DNA from: Lithospermum erythrorhizon
Lineage: Eukaryota > Streptophyta > Magnoliopsida > Boraginales > Boraginaceae
Direction: 5' to 3'
NCBI GenBank assembly: GCA_019722365.1
Contig: JADFUC010001075.1
Span: 1-64,000, forward strand
DNA: 64,000 nucleotides
Under the pieces are notes generated by a model. That model saw only the letters and a list, made by a program, of their open reading frames with translations, made no database searches and was not told where the DNA came from. Of this stretch, positions 37,501-49,020 are shown in pieces (within the stretch, counting starts at the first letter, position 1; each line of letters opens with the position of its first letter). The translations under genes and the position numbers were made by a program.

Positions 37501-39362
37501 TAAAATCTTCCGATTTTGGTACTTTGAAGTAATTTCCATGCTACCGCCAAATGTGTCACTAGTTGGTGATACAAGTAAAATTATGTTCAATGTAGTTGAA
37601 GTACGATGAATGGAATAAATTCACATATCCAAGTTGTTGCACTTACCTTTAAATTAAATTTATTCGTACTACGACTATGAATAAACTCAAGCGTTATGTT
37701 TGACAAACAAACATTGAATCGTCCGAATAGACAAGTAAAATATTGATACTTGGAAGCTAGACATAATTTAACATGAGATTCTAATTTTGAGATTATGTCA
37801 TCTTGGCATAATCGGAAAGGCAATGGTAATTTATTTCTATTTACTATAGAATTATAATTTATTATAATGTAGTATCTTCTATGTGGAATGTATTCATTGG
37901 CTCCCTAGGACATACGATCAAATGTTAGAATCTTACATTTATAGCAGAATATTATGCAGCATTATTTACACGATGCAGTCTTAACATCCCAATACAAAGT
38001 TACATGATGTTATGAATAAATCACACTCCAATAGATGACTTAAGGTCATATAAGTGAAATAGAATGTGAATACACGAGTTGAACATATAACTCACTCGGC
38101 CACCATACAGATGGTGATTAAAGCCAGTAAATATTTCCATTAAATGAATATAGTCATAAAAGAATCAAACATTTGGTTTTGACGAGTTGAATGTATTCAT
38201 TAGTTGACTGCTCATGTCTATTTCAAACTCATTCCTTAATTACCTACGTGTTTGTAACATGTGTATTTAAGTGAGTGATCAAAGATTGTTCCTAGGTAAT
38301 GATGAGGTGACGATGAATGTGTCTTTGAAGTTGGCGTCTCAAGCGAGAATAAGGAAGCTTGATTATACTATCGGTATCCAGTTGCAAACTTGAGCTAGAG
38401 TATAATGAAGTTAAAATTTTCATCTTAGTATTGTGATTGAAATCAAAAGGGGCCAAGAGTGAAATGAACCTTGAGTTTTTAAGGTTAGTGAGGCGTATTT
38501 GCACATAATGTTTTTGCTCATTTGAGTACTAAATGAATCCTCATTTCAGCAGAAAGGTATGATGCTGAATTGATTCTTGTACATTTATAAGTTAGATTAC
38601 ATATATATGACATATTGTAATAGTCATGAAATATAAGCTTAGATGACATTTGCTTGTTAAGCTTCTGATGCGTCATGAAGATTGGTAAATCAAAATCTAT
38701 GAAGGACCTCGCGTGATTGCGGTGGTGGAATCTGGCGAGGTGTTCCGTAAGGAAGGTTTTCAATGTGATTGAGTGGTTGGAATCTATTTGATTTCCGTTC
38801 CCGCGGAAGCACCTCGCGTGAATTGAGTGGTTGGAATCATTACATGGTAATACTATTCACCGTATGCCATGTCGGGATCATGTCTTGTACATCCACGATC
38901 ATGACATATCACAGTCCACATGTAAGGAATTGTGGGGTTTTTACTAAAAGGTATTCACCGCAGTTGAATATGCTTTGTAGTAACTTTAAGAGAATAGAGG
39001 TAACTTTAGTTCTGAGGAATGAATAGATTGTTGAGTCTTCACAGGCCCGAATGTAGAATAGTGTGATGGGCAGGTTGTCCCGTATAGGAACACTATTAGC
39101 CAAGTAAATCATTAATGAAATTTGAGTCTAGTATAATCGGAGAGTAAACTAAAGCAGACTCGGTCTAATTCCAGTCAATTTGCATTATTAGTAATATTAT
39201 TAAAGAATATGCATTTAATATGATATAGTGTGTTTTAACACACTTTGGTATGTAAACACCTTGTGATAACCGAGAAATGGCTAGGCGCCATAAAATCTGA
39301 AATAGTCTTTATATATGCCAAAGCGGGTTTATCAGCATTGCGGCACTAGGAGTTAAACATTC

Positions 39363-39450
39363 CGAGTGTAAGTGGGTATTTTTAGAAAAGCTGGACCCGG
39401 ATGGTAATGTCCCACAGCGGTTCAGGCAAATCTTGCTAACAAAAGGCTTA
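39363..39450 (+). pseudogene. copia reverse transcriptase start, fragment
   Basis: The plus strand reads ECKWVFLEKLDPDGNV, then RFRQILLTKGLK, matching the copia RT opening KWVFK.KL.PDG....F.ARLVAKG. Beyond it the frame breaks within about 20 codons. Only nucleotide-level similarity to the inverted copy (590-1010) persists, to about 39870. Confidence 0.7.
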
Positions 39451-40119
39451 AAATATATTTTTTGTCCCTGTTGTATAAGACTATATTAGAATAATCTTAG
39501 CCATCTCTGATTCCATGGTTGAGAGACCGAGCAGATGGATGTAAAGACTACTTGTAAGTAGCTTTTAGTTAAGGACGTGATTGTAATCATTGTCTTCCGG
39601 CTTTGCATGTCCTAAAAGACCGAGGAGATTCGTACAATCTGGGATCTACACTGTGGACTTGACGGCGTCTACAAGTTGATATATTCTTCTGTGATTAAAT
39701 CAAAGTTTGATTTCACGAGATCGAAGAAGAAACTAAACGATGCAAGGTTCAGTGGGAGCTAGTTCACTTACTTTCTAAAATAAGTTAAGTAATTGATTGA
39801 ACAAGGTAATTCTTATTTTTAATCACGATTGTTAACTTTACATTATATAGATGTGTAATTCATTCCTTATAGATGGTAAAGAAGGCTCCCCGAGGAACTG
39901 TGGGCTCCACTGTGCTCGGCCGGCGCTCGTGATCTTCCCTCTGTGTTAGGAAAATCGCGTACTCTGTTGGGACTAACCGCCCACTTATTCAGAAGAGCAA
40001 AAATCCATTGTGCATAAGGCTGCTAAGATCTAGATATTGGATTTAGCGAGAGACCCTCCGTTCTACTACTCTTTTATGACCAAGAGGCGCCCAGAGAATT
40101 ACAGCCTTAATCCTTTCCC

Positions 40120-40988
40120 ACTTGATTGACTTTCCCTCGCCCAGGGGGTTGATTCGCTCAAGCCAAAGCAGATATTCATCGAATTATGCAGTTTTAAATT
40201 ACACATTATACCATGAACATATTCTTGAGAGTCTAACTTATGGAAGAAGCAAGATTCTTTCCGTGCCTCTCGTCCTCTGTTATTGGAGCGGATTAGGAAG
40301 GATTATGACTCAAGTAGGCCGCTTAGAAGTTCACGGCGCTTCTGACTTGACAGTTAGGAGTAATCCATTCTCCCTTTTCCTTCTCTTTTATCTTGCATAT
40401 AAGTACTTATCCTCGGTTCTTGTTCACCGCCGTGAATGCGGTAGCAGTATAGCCTATAGCGAGGATTCTTGGACGATGCGTGCGAGGAGGAATGTGAAAG
40501 GGGCGCTTGCAACTTGAATTAAAGAGTTGAAGGAGGAGAATGAAAGGATAAAGGTCGCTTCCACTATAGCGATTAAGGAGAAAAAGGCTCTATTTACTCG
40601 ATTAGAGGGTGAAGCTTTTGATATCACCCAAAAAGTTGGAAGGCTTAGAATTTGATGCGTAATCAAACAACAGGTAGGCGAGATTGAGGAGGGAGCTAAA
40701 ATTTAAATCTTCCCAGTAGGTCTAAAAAGTAATCTATGATTATCGGCGATCCGAGGGACTACTCCGCTTAGAGGAGGATGGGAAGAGAGCGGCTTATTGC
40801 CTTTGTCGACTTTTTGCGAACCTTATAGGATGTCGGCCCTCCGTTATATAGAGAAATTACCCCGGACTTTGAGGTATCTGAAATGGTTCGCTCCTTTGGA
40901 TCTTTCCGTTCCTCTTACTCCTATCCCAGAAGATGAAGAACAAGAAGGAGATGCTCCCTCTACAGCCGGTGATGGTTCTACCCCTTAG
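40120..40988 (+). pseudogene. antisense extra ORF of the gypsy element
   Basis: A broken plus-strand frame. At about 40520-40650 it reads as a charged, coiled-coil-like segment (LKEENERIKV, then EKKALFTRLEGE). A 63-codon frame at 40797-40988 ends in an acidic, proline-rich tail (PLTPIPEDEEQEGDAPSTA). This is the C-terminal style of the plant gypsy-type transposase-like proteins encoded antisense in Tat elements (Pfam PF04195 group, from memory). It is followed by a T-rich, 3'-UTR-like stretch (41000-41300) and converges on the integrase end at 41520. The assignment rests on position and style, not on a catalytic motif. Confidence 0.45.
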
Positions 40989-41519
40989 TCTTTCTGTTTT
41001 AAGCGACCTTTGGTCTTTGAATTTATGGATTTTATGAACATCTTTATGAATGTTTTATTTTGCCTTTTGAGCCTGTTTATGATACAAGTGTTGTTTCTGT
41101 TTATCTATTTTATGCATTTAATTATAGATATCTTTTACTTATAAATATCTTTCCCTTGTAATCGCTTTTCATCACATGGTGATTTGGTGCTCTGAACCTA
41201 TTTCGCTTTATCTTACTTGCCCTCTGTGTCACTTGTTTTAGCGTAAAGTAAAAGCGTCGCCGGTTTTTGAATTCACTCAGCGATTATATCTATAAATCTT
41301 GTTTCCCTTTATAATCGCTATTCAAGCATTTATGGGGCTTTTATTTGTGACCAACAAATGATCAGTTCGTTTTGGTCTAAGTGTATGTGAATAATTATAC
41401 TTATGGGTTTGCATGCCAACAAGTTGTTGTAGCATTTTCCGTATAATTATGACAATTTATATAGAAAACAAGAACCGGCTTTTATTAATGGTTCTCTTTT
41501 AAAAAGAGTGATTCCCTTC

Positions 41520-44500
41520 TAGGCGATTCTGCGTCCATGGATAGTACACATAGTACTTGGATAATTTAGAGGCATGCCAAGTTCGAGGAACCGCGTTGCC
41601 ATCTAAGTCTTCTAGTTCATATGTGCTTGGGCCTACGACCTTCTTCACACGATATGGCCCCTCCCATTTAGGGCTTAACTTCTTTGTTAGGATGGCTCAT
41701 TGGCCAAAACCCATGATACTAGGTCCCGTAGGTGGAGTGGCGATTTTTAACCCTTCGATTGTATGACCGAGCCAGAAGTTGTTTGTACTTGAGGATTTTG
41801 TACAAATCTTCTTCTCTTAACTCTTTTCCTGAAGTTGAGATCTTTTCGAGCGTTGGTCATTCGCTCTTGAAACCGATCTGCTGAATGTGGGTGACCCGGC
41901 CTACTGGTAAAATCACTTTTGTTCCATAGTAGGCTAGAATTTGGTTATTGGGCCAAAGGCGAGGCATAGTACTTTTTGAACTTCCTCATCAGCTCCTCGC
42001 TCTTGAAACACGAATTGGTTTCTTGATGCCCTTGAAAATGATGCCGTTCGCAGTTTCCACACCTTACATTCGATTAGGGATAATATATTGGGGCGAATCG
42101 ATGTGATTAAAACTTTTCCACGAAATCCACTTGACAACGTCGCCAGGCAGAGACAATTATCGGATACCACTATCTTACGGATTCCAAACCGTGAAGATAT
42201 TTTTCATAGAGTGGTGACATCCTCGCTCTTAGTTTTCTTAAGGCGGCGCTTCTACCGTTCTTTGAAGTAATCAACCGCCGCTCTGATAGATCGACTCCTC
42301 CTTTGGAAATTTTCCCGTAGTCAGAATTCCACCATAGCAAATGGAATTGGACTTACCACGGATGTCAAAGGCGAAGTGGGCGGGTTGTGGGGCATTTACC
42401 GTCGGTAGCGGTATCACACTTCTTTACATGTCGGTTGGATCCCTTTGCAAAGTTGGCAATAATACCCGTCTCTGGCAACCTTGATGGCTAAAGATCGCGC
42501 GCGATGGCATTCTACGCGTCAACCGTGTATTTCGCTGACTGGGGACATCCTCGGTTGATACACAGGTTAATAGGGGTCCATCCCAAGATTTCCTATATAA
42601 CTCCCCTTGATACATTTGGTATTTGAAGCTTCAGTTCTGCACCTTCTTGGCCTCCAGGCTATTGCTGGGTAGTTTTCCCTGTATTAGGTATTTAATTATG
42701 GGTCCCCTCCAATCTATCGAATTATAACCTGCTATACTTTTGATTACCTCTTCCTTCTAAGCGGGTTGGTGAGACCTGAAATATATACTTTCTTTCAGTA
42801 TGCTCTTTCATTCGGCCCTTGGGATATGTAATATGATGGCTTGGTACTTGAGATATTTGAAGACGCCTTGGCATAGTATCTCGTGAGTATGTGTCATTTT
42901 ACTCCTGACCTCGGTTGGTCTATGCCAACTTTGAATCTCTGGCTTGACGCTCTTCTATCCCCCAGGGATTTGACCAACTTCAATCCCTGTATCATAGCTT
43001 AAATTAGAGCTTCATTGTTGGTTGAAGAGCGGACCTTGAGGCGTATTCCATTGTTTCCTCTTGATGCTAAAATATGTACTTTTGCGCTTTGCCCACGATT
43101 GGGCTCCATTCTGCCGAACAATATCAATCGGTTTAGAAAGGTTAGTTCACAACCTCGGGTTCCTGTATATTTGGCGGTGCCTGAGTTATTGCGATGATTC
43201 CCAATCACATGGCCTTATTCTCGACAGTCACGAGGGATATGATATTTCAATCCATTTCAACTCTATCGCCCGTATGTAGTTAATTGCCCTAATAAAGGCG
43301 AGTTGGATGCGCTTGACAAGGTTGATTAGTCACCGAGCTTGTGTTGAGTGCGACTAAAATAAGGCTGGTTCTAGCGAAATCACGAGTAAAAAGCCGCCTT
43401 GTCTATTATGGGATATCTCTCCTCTGCATCCCTCAACACATGACTAACATAGTATATACATTTTACCGCCCACACTTCGTAGCAACATGATCGAGGAAAT
43501 GGCTGAAATACGATTTGCAGATTCTCACGGTTTAGTCGCGAGAGTAATTGAGGCGACCCAGTAACCTTTTAATTCCACCAAGCAGCTTGCGTGCCGTCCA
43601 ACTAAACTTCTCCTTTGACATACGTCTTAGATTTTTGAAAAATGGCAAATTCCTTTCACCAGACTTGGATATAAAGTGGTTAAGGGCAGTAAGACATCCT
43701 CTTAACTTTTTCACTACTTTGTAACTATTAGAGTGACTTCATACTCAGCCAGTGCCTCTATTTGGCTTGATTTGGCTCAATCAGCTGCATGCTTAATCAT
43801 ATATCCCAAAAATTTCTGTATTTACTCAAATAGTACTTCTAAAGTTTTACGCTTTAATCTACTTTGTCATAGGTGATTAAAGGTTTCACAGCGATGACAG
43901 TTATCCGCCCGTGTCTTACTTTTAACCAGCATATCATCCACATAAATCTCCATATTGCACCCAATTTGGGAAGTGAATATGGAATTTACCATTCGTTGGT
44001 AGGTGGCTCCTACATTCTTCAATCCGAAAGGCATCACCTTTAGCTGTATAATCCGTATCCGATTATGAATGCGGTTTCTCTCGTCCTCGGGGGCCGTGCG
44101 GATGCGATTATAACCTCGAGCGTCCATGAGTCAAAGACCTGTGTCGCACACTTCCATTGACCGGGCGCCTAGCGAGGCGGTGGGTAGAAATCCTTGGGAC
44201 ATGCTTTGTTCGGATTAGTAAAATACGTGCACATTCGCCCGATTGTTAGGCTTGATGACCCGATACTACATTCATCGCCCGTGCGGGGAATTTTCTTCGG
44301 CCCGATAGCTTGCACTTTTAATAGGCGTGCGCCTCACTCGCTTTGATAGGTATGTTAACTTTCATCATTAAACAACCTTTTCTTTTGTTTTGATGGGTGA
44401 GAAGGTTAGTCGACTTATCTGATCGTGTATTCTGTTGCTTTTGTCTATACAGCATATCTACCGAGGTCCCAGGCAAATACATCTTCAAATTCTCTTATCA

Positions 44501-44615
44501 GGGCTATTAATAGTTATTGATGATCTTTCCCCAAGTTGGTACCAATTATGAAGGTTTGTTCCATATTTTCTTGTGTGAAAGGGACGATTGATACCTCCTC
44601 ATGCCGCATGGCCCT
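41520..44615 (-). pseudogene. gypsy pol remnant (RT to integrase C-terminus)
   Basis: RT at 44127-43867 carries GYNRI, KVMPFGLKNVGATYQRMVN and the intact catalytic box YVDDMLVKS. Integrase zinc-finger flank at 42615-42424 reads YQGELYRKSWDGPLL. The integrase C-terminal module at 41690-41530 reads KLSPKWEGPYRVKKVVG, then YELEDLDG and TWHASKLSKYY, close to the Tat consensus. Between them are frameshifts and stops. The enzyme would copy element RNA and insert the cDNA. It is better preserved than the gypsy relic at 3840-7700. Confidence 0.85.
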
Positions 44616-44760
44616 CTTTTCACTCTCCGCTTTACTTTCAGTTGTCTTAAATCCGCTTTCTTCGATCTCGTGGGCCATGTTGGTGCTTCGAATGTCGATA
44701 ACGTCTTACTTTGCTTTCTTTTGATCTACGCTCCCTTATGCCCACCCAGGTAGGGAACTT

Positions 44761-45970
44761 CTCTTAATTGAAAGAAATGACACTATTTCTCGGTCACGAT
44801 TAGTATGGGGCAGCCGATAAGCCATTCTGAACTGAAATACATCATAGTAAATCCTTATATTATATATTGTGAATATATTCAAATATATCAAATTAATGAT
44901 CAATAAATCTTTAGATTTAGGTATTTGATAATTATCTTCCAAGTTTATAAAGAGTATTAGTAGTTTCAATTCAATCGGCTTGGCAGTGTTTATCATCCTT
45001 CAACTCCTTGAAATTTATCACTATATTACTAGGATTATTTCTTTGAGATTTATATATTGAAATTATCTTCCAGACTCTTAAATAGATTAATGATTAGTAT
45101 GTCATATCATAGATTATATATGTGTAAAGTCTACAGATGGTGATTCAATGAATCCGACGATGAATCAAATCAAAGAAGCAAAGTCAAATCAAACACCAAG
45201 AAGAAGCGTTGGAAAGTAAGAAGGAAGCGTTCGCTAACTTTTCGCTAACGTCCGCCAGCAGAATGAGTTTGCTAAAGCCCAGAATAGAAAAACCTTCTGA
45301 GAAAAGGGCATTTGCTTCTGCACGACGATTGAGTAAGCGAAAATTAATCGTAACAAAAAACTTTTTGTGAGCGGTGTTGCCACACTTTTTGGGCGTCGTA
45401 GCTACGGCCGTGGCAAAAGATTTTATGCGCGCGGCATGAAAAAGCTTTTTCTACGCTTTGATTAATATCATAAATGCACTTCTTCTACGCCCACAGGTCC
45501 TGAATGATATTTATTCTACGATTTGACTTGTATGACAAAAGATCTATCAAAATATCTTCCTAAAAAAACTATTTTAGTTACTATTATATATTTATAACAA
45601 CTTATTATTACATCAAATATAAATAAATATAAAATAACTCAATTTCAATAAAAATAATGTATATTTCAATATATGTATATTCAATCAATTTACAAAATAT
45701 ATCACAATTAAATAGTTTCCATCTCCATCTTCATCTTCATCTTTATTACTCCATAGCCTAAAAGCTTCATATATGAAAATTTGCATCCAGAAACCTCCAT
45801 GATGTTAAAAAACTTAAATAAAACTTCTTTATAATAAACGCACATTTAAATAAATTAAGGAAAAACATCAATTTGAAGCCTTCAATATGTTAATAAAACA
45901 TCAATTAAATCCAATAAAAACATTAATTAAATCCAAGAGCATACTCCACAAAATAAATTTCTATAATTCA
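44761..45970. other. no gene seen; AT-rich with one GC-rich island at 45240-45480
   Basis: The island contains several GTGGCAAAAG/GTTGCCACAC-like words of opposite sense around 45380-45420. It resembles a transposon subterminal region, but no terminal repeat could be placed. The rest is AT-rich and non-coding. Confidence 0.35.
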
Positions 45971-46406
45971 AACAGTAGGCTTTGACTTATGGTCTTAAGC
46001 TCAAAGCTTAAGAGGATGCTTAAATCATTTTGGACCATTAGATCACTATTTTTGTTATTAAAAGTAATCTGATGGTTCATTTTTAATAGGGTCAATTTTG
46101 TCAACTTAGTGGGGACTATTTATAACTACCGTATCAAGAATTATGGCAACAAAATCTTAACCTGTATTTTATGCTAAGTGTTGGATCTTATTTGCAATTA
46201 TTTCTTTTTCCTATAAAATACTTGTTAATTTTGAATCATTTTGGTATAAAATGTGGAGTTATTTTAGAATAGTTGTCACACTCATTTATGTAGAGGCTTC
46301 ACCTCTTAATTTTATTCTGTCTTTATTTAATCTGATTATCATTGACATATTTTACATTATTAGAATTTTTTCTCTTTTTATCTTATTCAGTTCCTTTTGT
46401 TTATGT

Positions 46407-46741
46407 CATAACCCACAATCATGATAATTATATTGATACTTCATAACCCACTGATGTTATTATCTAAATAATTATATTGATACCCCATAACCCACCAATC
46501 GTATTATCGAGTAAATTATATTGATACCTCATAACCCACAAGTGTCATAATCGAGATAAAAACATTGATAACTCATAACCAACGAGTTTAATAATCAAGG
46601 TAATTATATGGAAATCTCATAACTCACCAATATTATTTTTGTGATAATTATATTAATAACCCCACCCATTAGTGTTATTATCATAGTAATTATATTAATA
46701 CCTCGTAACCCATCATAATTATAATTGAGGTAACGATATTA
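46407..46741 (+). repeat. 44-bp minisatellite, about 8 units
   Basis: Units start with CATAACCCAC or variants at 46407, 46442, 46486, 46530, 46574, 46618, about 46662 and 46704. The spacing is 44 except for a shortened first unit (35). Each unit ends in an AATTATATTGATAC-like tract. Confidence 0.9.
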
Positions 46742-46949
46742 TTTTTCTTTTTAGAACCATTTTTTTCTTCATCTACCACAAAATCTTGAGATAAAGGTTG
46801 AAATGTTGGCCTCCTTATCTACAAAATCAACAAAACATGTCAAGAAAACTATTCAAAGGCTCCACACAATCTTTAACAAAAATAATTCAATGTAACTAAA
46901 TATTTTACACCAACTTGATAATTGTACAAAATTTAAGTTATAATCAGTA

Positions 46950-47580
46950 TTAGAAAACCCATTCAACACAGAATTTGGGTGAGATTCAACATTACAAAAC
47001 CCAAACTCCAAGTTGGGTTATATTGAAAATCAAAAAACCCATACATCACATAATTCGGGTTAAACCACCACATTAGAAGAATCACCAATAAAATGGGTTA
47101 TATTGAAAATCAAAAAACCCATACATCACAAAATTCAAGTTACATCAAAACATTCGAAACCACATAAATCGAATTGGGTTATATTGAAAATCAAAGAAGC
47201 TATTCAACACGAATTTCGGGTTAGCTTAAACATTAGTAAACACAACCATCAAATTGGGTTATATTAAAAATCAAAAACCCATACATCACAAAATTCGGGT
47301 TACATCAAAGAATTCGAAACCACATAAATCGAATTGGGTTATATTGAAAATCAAAAAACCCATTCAACACAAATTTCTGGTTAGCTTGAACATTAGTGAA
47401 CACAGCCATCAAATTGGGTTATACTGAAAATCAAAAACCCCATAAATCACAAAATTTGGGTTACACCACAAAAATAAAAAACCAAACCATAGAATTGGGT
47501 TATATTGAAAATTAAAAAACCCATAAAACACACAATTCGTTTTCTTCATAATTAGAAAACCCAACTAGCAAATTGGATTT
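46950..47580 (+). repeat. 80-bp minisatellite, about 8 units, with dimeric substructure
   Basis: The phrase TTGGGTTATATTGAAAATCA recurs at 47013, 47093, 47174, 47254, 47334, 47414 and 47495, with a decayed copy at 47573. The period is 80-81. In the middle of the array two unit types alternate: one with ATTCGAAACCACATAAATCG, the other with CATTAGTRAACACARCCATC. The higher-order period there is 160. Confidence 0.9.
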
Positions 47581-47582
47581 TT

Positions 47583-47771
47583 CTATGACAATGCATGTAT
47601 AAAAATTAAATTATAATCAACCAATTCTAGCCTTCCATATCGTCTCTTTCCGTAATAGTCGACGTTTGAAATGATTTTCAATGAAATGTATTTCTTTTGA
47701 ATAGCCTTCTGTAAGTGTGGATATGTCCACTTCGGTGCTTTAAGGAACATGGTGGTTTTTGTGAGAATCAA
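47583..47771 (-). CDS. hypothetical 62-aa ORF, possibly a captured first exon
   Basis: I do not recognise the product. The frame is basic and begins MILTKTTMFLKAPKWTYPHL; KKYISLKII follows and then YYGKRRYGRLELVDYN. Upstream on the minus strand (47772-47840) is a pyrimidine-rich, 5'-UTR-like leader (CACCCAACCCCCTCCCCCTT). The frame lies between the right TIR and the 80-bp array of the element at 45975-47962 and reads inward. The coding part could end before the stop if a splice donor lies near the GAATTG/GTTGATT position. It could be a gene fragment picked up by the element, the element's own ORF, or chance. Confidence 0.25.
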   Translation of the reverse strand: MILTKTTMFLKAPKWTYPHLQKAIQKKYISLKIISNVDYYGKRRYGRLELVDYNLIFIHALS

Positions 47772-47962
47772 GGGGGAGGGGGTTGGGTGAGAAATTGAGG
47801 ATGGAAACTATTTTTTGGGAAATTATCAAAAATTAAGGAATTTGTTTCCCATTTTTTAATTTTAAATTGCTGAATTGATTTAATAAAGATGTGAAATGAC
47901 TAAAGTAACCCTATTTAAGTAGGAAGCTTAAATATTATCTTAAGCTCATAAGTCATCTACCA

Positions 47963-49020
47963 ATCGTACTACTTAATTGATAGAGTAAAATAGGAAATGA
48001 AAATGATTTAATGCATAATAACTTAAAATCTCAACATGGGCTGAGGCATATGAAGAACACTTACACTAAATCATGTGGCAATGATTCCAGTAAAATCAAG
48101 TCAACCAAGATGACTTAGATAACAAGAGCCTCCTTGAGCTATTTCTCATACTTTTAGCCTCCTTGTTGAAGTTACCTAAACAAGTAGAAGTTAGTTAAAC
48201 TATCAGCACAATAGTTGAGGTGTTTCTCTATTCCAAATGGTTAACTAAAGGACAAGATGGTTGACCATTTCATTTTCTAACCTTGTATGAAATCAAATAA
48301 CTTATCTATAAACAAGTTCGATTAAATCTCATAAAATTAAATACAATATAGAAAGCAAGGAAAACTACAAATCTACACTTGAATACTTACATCATTCTCA
48401 TGTTCGGTGCCAAGATCATGGCATATATGTATAAGCAAAATCATTCTCAATGTTGCAAAGAAGCAAAGCATGTATGATCAACCCAATCTCGGCTAAGTAC
48501 TAAAACTTTGATGGCATTGCAAAACTGATTGAGCCCCAATCTGATTGGTGCTTGATTTTATTGAAAAAATAAAAAAATGAACATAGTCCCTTGAAGTTTG
48601 AACTATGAAAACAGCATCAATCTCTGTACCCTTCAGCATTTCATAAAAGAGCTCAGCCAGATAATAAAATTGCAGCATCATCACTGAGGTCATTGTTTTA
48701 AAAAGGCTTGAAGGTATCATGGATGCCTTGCCCACAATCTAGCCGCACAATGCTTGTGAGGCGTTATTATATGGAAGTCTCGATGCATGCCTTCCCTACA
48801 CACGAGGCAAGCGATTAAATACAATGTACACCTTCAAATGGTTACCATAATTTCAAAGAAGGAATCATTTCCACACTGAAGGGCACAATCTGAAATTATT
48901 GGACATATATACTAAATCGGGGTCCAGCTATTGCTCACAAAAGGAGATAATTCTGGCTAAATAAATTATAAACAAATTATAAACAGGAAGTATAAACAAG
49001 AGCCAACCTGAATGGAGGGA
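47963..49020. other. no gene seen; includes likely 3' flank of the NDUFV1 fragment
   Basis: It is AT-rich. The last few hundred bases before 49020 (read on the minus strand) are probably the ancestral 3' untranslated region and flank of the NDUFV1 copy, since no poly-A tail follows its stop codon. Other frames here are short and motif-free. Confidence 0.4.

Larger units (their letters stand above)
33459..39875 (+). mobile_element. Ty1/copia element, 3'-truncated, plus orientation
   Basis: It has a 5' LTR (33459-34489), a primer site at 34491 and internal sequence to an RT motif at 39363-39450, then stops near 39875, where a different GC-richer sequence begins. There is no RNase H motif or 3' LTR. 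It is collinear with the inverted copy at 1-3812 over about 37770-39870. The roughly 3 kb at 34740-37770 has no counterpart in that copy. A CCTCGCGTGATTG-type motif recurs at 38707, 38763 and 38813. No long frame is open. Confidence 0.75.
39876..44760 (-). mobile_element. Ty3/gypsy (Tat-type) pol relic with antisense ORF
   Basis: On the minus strand the order is the PR-RT linker (EFEDVFAWD, about 44500-44460), RT (44127-43867), RNase H (not individually resolved), integrase zinc finger (42615-42424), integrase core and integrase C-terminus (41690-41520). Beyond pol, on the opposite strand, lies a gene-like frame ending at 40988. That layout, with an antisense extra ORF between pol and the 3' LTR, is known for Tat-clade elements. 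gag is absent: sequence right of 44760 is AT-rich and unrelated. The left part probably continues past the copia insertions to the LTR-like region at 31000. Confidence 0.75.
45975..47962. mobile_element. 2 kb TIR element carrying two minisatellites
   Basis: The left end GACTTATGGTCTTAAGCTCA (from 45984) runs on to AAGCTTAAG.. and GCTTAAA. The reverse complement of the right end starts GACTTATGAGCTTAAGATAA (from 47954) and runs on to TTTAAGCTT.. and ACTTAAA. This is an imperfect TIR of about 45 bases. Inside are a 44-bp minisatellite, an 80-bp minisatellite and, just inside the right TIR, a 62-codon frame with a gene-start-like leader. The superfamily is unknown; terminal duplications were not found. 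Outer limits are accurate to about 10 bases. Confidence 0.55.

Noticed and set aside
46407..47580. centromeric or telomeric satellite
   Set aside because: Arrays are short (under 0.7 kb each), have 44- and 80-bp units and lie inside a TIR element; unit sizes and telomere motif do not fit.
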